Assembly (NCBI GenBank): GCA_944386985.1 | Contig: CALXDD010000030.1 | Span: 1-38,098, forward strand | Direction: 5' to 3' | Source: an uncultured Oscillospiraceae bacterium | GTDB taxonomy: Bacteria > Bacillota > Clostridia > Oscillospirales > Oscillospiraceae | Length of the DNA: 38,098 bases | In this document: in pieces, positions 33,390-38,098 of the stretch | How the letters are laid out: every line of letters starts with the position of its first letter | Position numbering within the stretch: position 1 is the stretch's first letter | Notes under the pieces: model-generated | Seen by the model: the letters and a program-made list of their open reading frames with translations, nothing else | Told to the model about the DNA's origin: nothing | The model's database searches: none | Translations under genes and position numbers: made by a program

Positions 33390-34403
33390 TTATTGTATCG
33401 CCTGGATACCGTCCGTTTCATTGGTCAGAACCACCAGTCCCACCTGCTGGCCCACCACCTCCCGGACCGCCGCCTCGTCGGTGAGGGAGGGGAGATAGAT
33501 CCGGTCCACCAGGGGAGCGATGGCGGCGGCGTCCACGCCGGACACCGGGTCCGCCCCGCCGAGGATCTGTTCTTCGCTCAGCTCCACCGACAGCGCGACC
33601 TCCTCCGGAAGACTATCGCGCAGGGAGGTGAGAAAGCCGGTGAGGCCCTCGGTCTTGGTGACGGTGAGGCCGGAGTAGTCAATCTGGGACTGATCCCCGT
33701 CCTCCTCGGTGGGATAGCCGAAATCCGTGAGGAGGATCTCCGTAAAGCCCATGTCCACGCACTCGTTTGCCACCTGGGCCATATAGGTCCGGGTGCCCTC
33801 CTTGGCCGGGTCCATCCAGTGGGAGCGGAGGCGGTCGTACCAGATATAGCCCCCCTCCTGGCAGATGCCGGCGCCGGTCATGTCGGAAAAGGCGTGGAAG
33901 CTGTCGTGGAAGCAGCCCACCTCCGCCGTCAGCCGCATGCCGTCTCCGGCGGCGCTGAGGGCCTCGGTGATCTGGGTCTGGGTCACCGCGTCGTCGGCCA
34001 GGGCCTTGGTCTTGGCGTACCGGGAGTTATACTGGAAGGTGCCGTTGAAGCCCTTCATCTCCACCACCGCCGCGTCATAGCCGCTCTGGGGAAGGCCCTG
34101 GGCGCACAGCTCCTGGGCGGTCATGGCGAGGGCGTTCTCCCGCTCTCCGACGCTCTGGCCGTCCGCCCCGTCCGGGGATAAAATCTCCAGGTTCACGTCC
34201 CCTCCGTCGTCCTCGCTGTTATCCCTGCCGTGGAGAAAGGGCAGATCCAGGGAGATGGTGCCGTCGGACTCGTAGACAAGGTAGTCCTGCAGCAGAAGAT
34301 AGCCGCCGGACAGCGCCAGCAAAAGCACCAGCACCACCACCAGCAGGATCTTTCCCGCTCTGGGGCGGCCCCGGTAGCTGTGATAGCCTCGGTTGGAACG
34401 CAT
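33390..34403 (-). CDS. Membrane-anchored DUF4015-like putative glycoside hydrolase
   Basis: A 337-residue protein with one N-terminal transmembrane anchor (about residues 18-38, ILLVVVLVLLLALSGGYLLL). A spacer rich in D, G and S (about 58-85) and a TIM-barrel-like domain outside the cell follow. DAAVVEMKGFNGTFQYNSRY, SHWMDPAKEGTRTYMAQVA and CVDMGFTEILLTDFGYP follow the order seen in DUF4015 putative glycosyl hydrolases. The usual W-x-DP and F-D-Y-x-R-F-P positions are partly altered (LLTDFGYP). Catalysis is not proven. GGAGGGAGGAG precedes the ATG. The gene has its own promoter and terminator and lies upstream of the V-ATPase operon on the same strand. Confidence 0.8.
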   Translation of the reverse strand: MRSNRGYHSYRGRPRAGKILLVVVLVLLLALSGGYLLLQDYLVYESDGTISLDLPFLHGRDNSEDDGGDVNLEILSPDGADGQSVGERENALAMTAQELCAQGLPQSGYDAAVVEMKGFNGTFQYNSRYAKTKALADDAVTQTQITEALSAAGDGMRLTAEVGCFHDSFHAFSDMTGAGICQEGGYIWYDRLRSHWMDPAKEGTRTYMAQVANECVDMGFTEILLTDFGYPTEEDGDQSQIDYSGLTVTKTEGLTGFLTSLRDSLPEEVALSVELSEEQILGGADPVSGVDAAAIAPLVDRIYLPSLTDEAAVREVVGQQVGLVVLTNETDGIQAIQ

Positions 34404-34441
34404 GGGTTCTCCTCCCTCCGTCGTTTTCCGTTTATTCTTGT

Positions 34442-34470
34442 ACTCTACCGTATTTCAGCGAATTTTTCAA
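34442..34470 (-). promoter_or_regulatory. Promoter of the DUF4015-like gene
   Basis: On the minus strand TTGAAA (34465-34470), 17 bases and TAGAGT (34442-34447), about 40 bases before the start codon. Confidence 0.7.
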
Positions 34471-34528
34471 CCGCTGTTTTGTAAATTTTCCTGACGAAGG
34501 CCGGAAAAGGCGGTCGCTTTTTTGCCCA

Positions 34529-34557
34529 TTGCCTTTTTCCCGGCCATTGGGTATACT
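34529..34557 (+). promoter_or_regulatory. Promoter of the RlmL-like methyltransferase gene
   Basis: TTGCCT (34529-34534), 17 bases and TATACT (34552-34557). It shows that an upstream in-frame ATG at 34529 cannot be the start. Confidence 0.75.
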
Positions 34558-34579
34558 GAATAAAACATACGAGGAAGGA

Positions 34580-35713
34580 ATGGAAGGGAAGATGGAGATG
34601 CTGCGCTTTGCTGTGCCCTGCCTGTTCGGGCTGGAGGGCCTGGTGGGAGACGAGATCCGGCGGCTGGGCCTTTTGGATGTAAAGGTGGAGGACCGCCGGG
34701 TCACGGCCCGGGGAAGGATAGAGGATCTGGCCCGGCTGAACCTGAACCTCCGCTGCGGCGAGCGGGTCCAGGTGGTGCTGGGCGCCTTCACCGCCCGGAG
34801 CTTTCAGGAGCTTTTTGAGGGGGTGGAAAGCCTTCCCTGGGAGGACTGGATTCCCAGGGACGGCCATTTCCAGGTGAAGGGCTACAGCCGGGACTCCCAG
34901 CTCCACTCCGTCCCCGCCTGCCAGTCCATTGTGGAGAAGGCCGCCGCCACCCGCCTGGGGAGGAAGTACGGCCTTGCCACCCTGCCCAAGACCGGGGCCC
35001 GGTATCAGATCCAGTTCGGCATCGTCCAGGATGAGGTCACCGTGAGCCTGGACACCTCCGGCGACGGTCTCCACAAGCGGGGCTACCGGGCGGTGGGGGT
35101 GGAGGCCCCCCTCCGGGAGACCCTGGCCGCCGCCATGGTGACCCTCAGCCGCTTCCGGGGGAAGGACCCCTTCCGGGACCCCTTCTGCGGCAGCGGCACC
35201 ATTCCCATCGAGGCCGCCCTCATCGCCATGAACCGGGCCCCTGGGCTGGACCGTTCCTTCGACGCCCAGAAGTGGCAGGCGGCGCCCTCCCGGATCTGGA
35301 TGGAGGCGGCGGAGGAGGCCATGGATAAGGAGTTCCACGGCCATTATGACATCTGGGGCGGGGACATCGACCCCAAGGCCGTGGCCATCGCCCGGGAGAA
35401 CGCCCGGAAGGCCGGGGTGGAGGACCTTGTCCGCTTTGACACGGCGGACATGGGGGCCCTCCGGGTGACGGGGGAGTTCGGCCAGATCGTCACCAACCCG
35501 CCCTATGGCGAGCGGCTTTTGGACGACGAGGGGGCAAGGGCGCTGTACCGCTCCTTCGGGGAGATGTACCGGAAGGTGCCGCCCCGGTGGCGGGTGCTGG
35601 TGCTCAGCAGCGCCGAGGATTTTGAAAAGGCCTTTGGACGGAAGGCGGACAAGAAGCGCAAGCTCTACAACGGCCGCCTCAAGTGCGATTTGTACTTTTT
35701 CCAGAGAGGCTGA
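34580..35713 (+). CDS. RlmL/YpsC-type 23S rRNA N2-guanine methyltransferase
   Basis: S-adenosylmethionine-dependent methyltransferase of 377 residues with an N-terminal THUMP domain (about 50-150) and a Rossmann-like catalytic domain. DPFCGSGTIPIEAALIAMN is the SAM-binding motif I region joined to the family-typical PIEAA. GGDIDPKAVAIARENARKAG is motif II, and IVTNPPYGERL is the NPPY catalytic motif for amino-group methylation. The ATG at 34580 follows GAGGAAGG and lies about 16 bases from the expected transcription start; ATG codons at 34592 and 34598 are alternatives. The lipid-kinase gene starts 24 bases after its end, suggesting one operon. Confidence 0.93.
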   Translation: MEGKMEMLRFAVPCLFGLEGLVGDEIRRLGLLDVKVEDRRVTARGRIEDLARLNLNLRCGERVQVVLGAFTARSFQELFEGVESLPWEDWIPRDGHFQVKGYSRDSQLHSVPACQSIVEKAAATRLGRKYGLATLPKTGARYQIQFGIVQDEVTVSLDTSGDGLHKRGYRAVGVEAPLRETLAAAMVTLSRFRGKDPFRDPFCGSGTIPIEAALIAMNRAPGLDRSFDAQKWQAAPSRIWMEAAEEAMDKEFHGHYDIWGGDIDPKAVAIARENARKAGVEDLVRFDTADMGALRVTGEFGQIVTNPPYGERLLDDEGARALYRSFGEMYRKVPPRWRVLVLSSAEDFEKAFGRKADKKRKLYNGRLKCDLYFFQRG

Positions 35714-35737
35714 GAGAGAGGAGAGAGGGAGAAAGGG

Positions 35738-36667
35738 ATGCGACATATCCTTATTATCAACCCCACTGCCGGCAAGCACAGCAGCGCCGCCATGCTGATG
35801 GAGAAGGCCCGCCGTCTCCGGGAGGAGCGGGGAATTGACTGCTCCTGCATCCTCACCCGCAGCGCCGGCCACGCCATGGAGACGGTCCGGTCCATCGCCC
35901 GGGAGGGGGAGCCGGTGCGGTTTTACGCCTGCGGCGGCGACGGCACCGTCAACGAGGTGGCAAACGGGGTCATCGGGCTTCCCAACGCCGCCATGACCTG
36001 CGTGCCCGTGGGCACCGGCAACGACTTTCTCAAAAACTTCGGCCCCGAGGCTCTGCCCCGGTTTCTGGACTTGGAGCAGCTGTGCGACGGCCCCCAGTTT
36101 CCCCTGGACGCCATCGACTGCAACGGCCGCTGCTGCCTCACCATCGCCTGCAGCGGCATCGACGCCCAGATCGCCGACAGCGTCCACCGCTACAGCGGCG
36201 GCCCCCTCCTCAGCGGCCGGGGCAGCTACCTGGCCTCGGTGGCGGTGAATTTTCTCTTCCGGGGCATCGGCCACCACTGGACCGTCACCCTGGACGACGA
36301 GGTGGTGGAGGGCGACTTCGCCCTGGTGTCCATGTGCAACGGCCGGTACTACGGCGGCGGCTCCACTCCGGTGCCCCAGGCCAGGATGGACGACGGGGTG
36401 CTGGAGACCATTTTGATCAAAAAGGTGAGCCGCCTCACCTTCGCCCGCCTCTTCCCGGCCTACTCCGCCGGGGAGGCCGCCTCCCTGCCAAACATCGCCC
36501 GGGTGGTCACCGCCCGCACCGTCCGCATCCAGTCGGCGGGGGAGGACATCGTCACCTGCCTGGACGGGGAGTCCCTCCGCTCCCGGGACGTGACCCTTCG
36601 GCTGGCGGAGGGAAAGGTCCAGTTTTTCGCGCCCCCCGGCTGCGATCCCAACGCCACCGCCCGGTGA
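35738..36667 (+). CDS. Diacylglycerol kinase catalytic-domain protein (DgkB/YegS family)
   Basis: Cytoplasmic lipid kinase-like protein of 309 residues. In Firmicutes the relative DgkB phosphorylates diacylglycerol left from lipoteichoic acid synthesis and returns it to phospholipid synthesis. IINPTAGKHSSA opens the nucleotide-binding fold. YACGGDGTVNEVANGVIGL contains the GGDGT motif near 66-70, and PVGTGNDFLKNF is the GTGNDF motif. MDDGVLETILIKKVSR and the final beta domain with CLDGESL complete the family pattern. AGAGGGAGAAAGGG precedes the ATG. The exact lipid is not readable from sequence. Confidence 0.92.
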   Translation: MRHILIINPTAGKHSSAAMLMEKARRLREERGIDCSCILTRSAGHAMETVRSIAREGEPVRFYACGGDGTVNEVANGVIGLPNAAMTCVPVGTGNDFLKNFGPEALPRFLDLEQLCDGPQFPLDAIDCNGRCCLTIACSGIDAQIADSVHRYSGGPLLSGRGSYLASVAVNFLFRGIGHHWTVTLDDEVVEGDFALVSMCNGRYYGGGSTPVPQARMDDGVLETILIKKVSRLTFARLFPAYSAGEAASLPNIARVVTARTVRIQSAGEDIVTCLDGESLRSRDVTLRLAEGKVQFFAPPGCDPNATAR

Positions 36668-36724
36668 AAACAGGGCTCCCTTTGTGAACAATTTGTAAAA
36701 GCCAAAATTTTTGCCAAAAACCTC

Positions 36725-36788
36725 TTTACAAATCTGAATAATGAGGGTATCATAAGCATCGTTAGCACTCCAGCTTTATGAGTGCTAA
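36725..36788 (+). promoter_or_regulatory. groES promoter with CIRCE operator
   Basis: TTTACA (36725-36730), 17 bases and TATCAT (36748-36753) are followed by a perfect CIRCE, TTAGCACTC-N9-GAGTGCTAA, at 36762-36788. The CIRCE lies at the expected transcription start, so HrcA should repress groES-groEL. Confidence 0.95.
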
Positions 36789-36841
36789 CGATGCGAACTT
36801 GTTTACAAGAAAAATTGAGAATATATTGGAGGAATGAAACC

Positions 36842-37126
36842 ATGAAACTGATCCCTCTGGCAGACCGTGTGGTGCTGAAGATGATGGAAGCGGAGGAGAC
36901 CACCAAGGGCGGCATCATCCTGACGGCTTCCGCCAAGGAGAAGCCCTCCGTAGCTGAGGTCATTTCCGTCGGCCCCGGCGGCACTGTGGACGGCAAGGAA
37001 GTCGTGATGACGGTGAAGCCCGGCGACAAGGTCATCTGCGAGAACTACGCCGGCAGCAAGGTGAAGATCGAGGACGAGGAGTACGTCGTCGTTCGGCTGA
37101 AGGAGATCATCGCCATCGTCGAGTGA
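36842..37126 (+). CDS. groES: Co-chaperonin GroES
   Basis: Ten-kilodalton lid of the GroEL folding chamber, 94 residues. The chain begins MKLIPLADRVVLKMMEAEET. The mobile loop TTKGGIILTASAKEKP binds GroEL, and VISVGPG and KPGDKVICENYAGSKVKI form the conserved barrel. GGAGGAATGAAACC stands before the ATG at 36842; a longer frame reaches into CIRCE and is rejected. It is the first gene of groES-groEL, but a hairpin array of about 175 bases starts four bases after the stop codon, making an unusually long gap for this pair. Confidence 0.97.
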   Translation: MKLIPLADRVVLKMMEAEETTKGGIILTASAKEKPSVAEVISVGPGGTVDGKEVVMTVKPGDKVICENYAGSKVKIEDEEYVVVRLKEIIAIVE

Positions 37127-37130
37127 TCTT

Positions 37131-37304
37131 TCGAAGGGGGACTTCGTCCCCCCTCGACCTCCCCCCCTCACCAGTGACGCCGGTCACTGGTGCCGCCGCC
37201 CAGGGCGGCGGGGGTCGGGGAATTTTTGTCAGGCGCATGTCCTGACAAAAATGATTGGATTTTCTTCTTTCGCCTGTGGCGAAAGAACCGGGGCTGCGGC
37301 CCCT
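37131..37304 (+). repeat. Modular hairpin array, copy 3 (groES-groEL gap)
   Basis: The array starts four bases after the groES stop. Order: H1 (37131-37156, TCGAAGGGGGAC/GTCCCCCCTCGA), H2 (37169-37192, CACCAGTGAC/GTCACTGGTG), H3 (37195-37209, GCCGCCCAGGGCGGC), H4 (37222-37252, ATTTTTGTCAGG/CCTGACAAAAAT with loop CGCATGT), H5 (37265-37287, TTCTTTCGCC/GGCGAAAGAA) and H6 (37288-37304). The H4 stem differs from copies 1 and 2 at three paired positions, each with the matching change on the other side, while the loop is identical. The rest of the gap to groEL holds only a small CGCGGAGTATTCCGC palindrome. Confidence 0.92.
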
Positions 37305-37379
37305 GGCCCCCCGTGGGGTTTGCGGGGGTTTTGTGTAAACAACGCGGAGTATTCCGCAAGGCTATATTTATGGAGGTAA

Positions 37380-38098
<719 letters not shown>

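Noticed and set aside
34529-34579. N-terminal extension of the RlmL-like protein from an ATG at 34529
   Set aside because: That stretch contains the promoter (TTGCCT to TATACT), so the start must lie downstream.

Overview
The window looks like a piece of chromosome from a GC-rich gut-type Firmicute, most likely in the class Clostridia and close to Oscillospiraceae such as Flavonifractor or Lawsonibacter; the genus is an inference. The reasons are HrcA/CIRCE heat-shock control, a T-box leader, a YtrA-type GntR/ABC operon, a Noc-type ParB protein, an SLH-domain surface protein, a complete V/A-type ATPase operon, and GC-rich coding sequence with AT-rich promoters. Nearly everything is chromosomal housekeeping. 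No phage, transposase gene, CRISPR array, tRNA or rRNA gene was seen.

Layout. Positions 1-3500 hold hrcA-grpE-dnaK on the minus strand behind a CIRCE operator; dnaK runs off the left edge. Then come lspA-rluD (plus), mfd (minus), a NhaC-family antiporter (minus) and a small repeat lipoprotein (minus). Upstream of the lipoprotein is a cobalamin-riboswitch-like leader with two terminators and no obvious target gene. A TRIC-type channel gene and a small HMA-like protein follow (plus), then noc, a MATE exporter, cysS and cysE (all minus). cysE has a T-box leader. cysE and cysS are separated by about 1 kb of non-coding, nested palindromic DNA. From 18.2 to 21.5 kb lies a self-regulated operon: a 27-residue membrane peptide, a YtrA-type repressor, an ABC ATPase and a permease. 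A WG-repeat/SLH surface protein comes next. From 23.9 to 33.2 kb a nine-gene V/A-ATPase operon (minus) runs H-I-K-E-C-F-A-B-D. Its K subunit carries the residues that bind sodium in the Enterococcus hirae ring. A membrane-anchored DUF4015-like protein, an RlmL-type methyltransferase and a diacylglycerol-kinase-like protein follow. A second CIRCE operon, groES-groEL, runs off the right edge.

The most unusual signal is a family of modular hairpin arrays that contains no genes. Three related arrays lie between grpE and dnaK, between the ATPase F and A subunit genes, and between groES and groEL. Each begins 4-7 bases after the upstream stop codon, and each has the same orientation relative to transcription. 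The module order is the same. One hairpin keeps the same seven-base loop in all copies while three of its stem base pairs change in a compensating way. This suggests a structured RNA acting inside operons, just ahead of genes whose products are needed in large amounts. I do not recognise the family. A different, mirror-symmetric element sits at a fourth intra-operon gap, cysE-cysS.

Functional themes are protein folding under HrcA, sodium or proton bioenergetics (V-ATPase plus NhaC), cysteine supply tied to cysteinyl-tRNA charging, and envelope maintenance.
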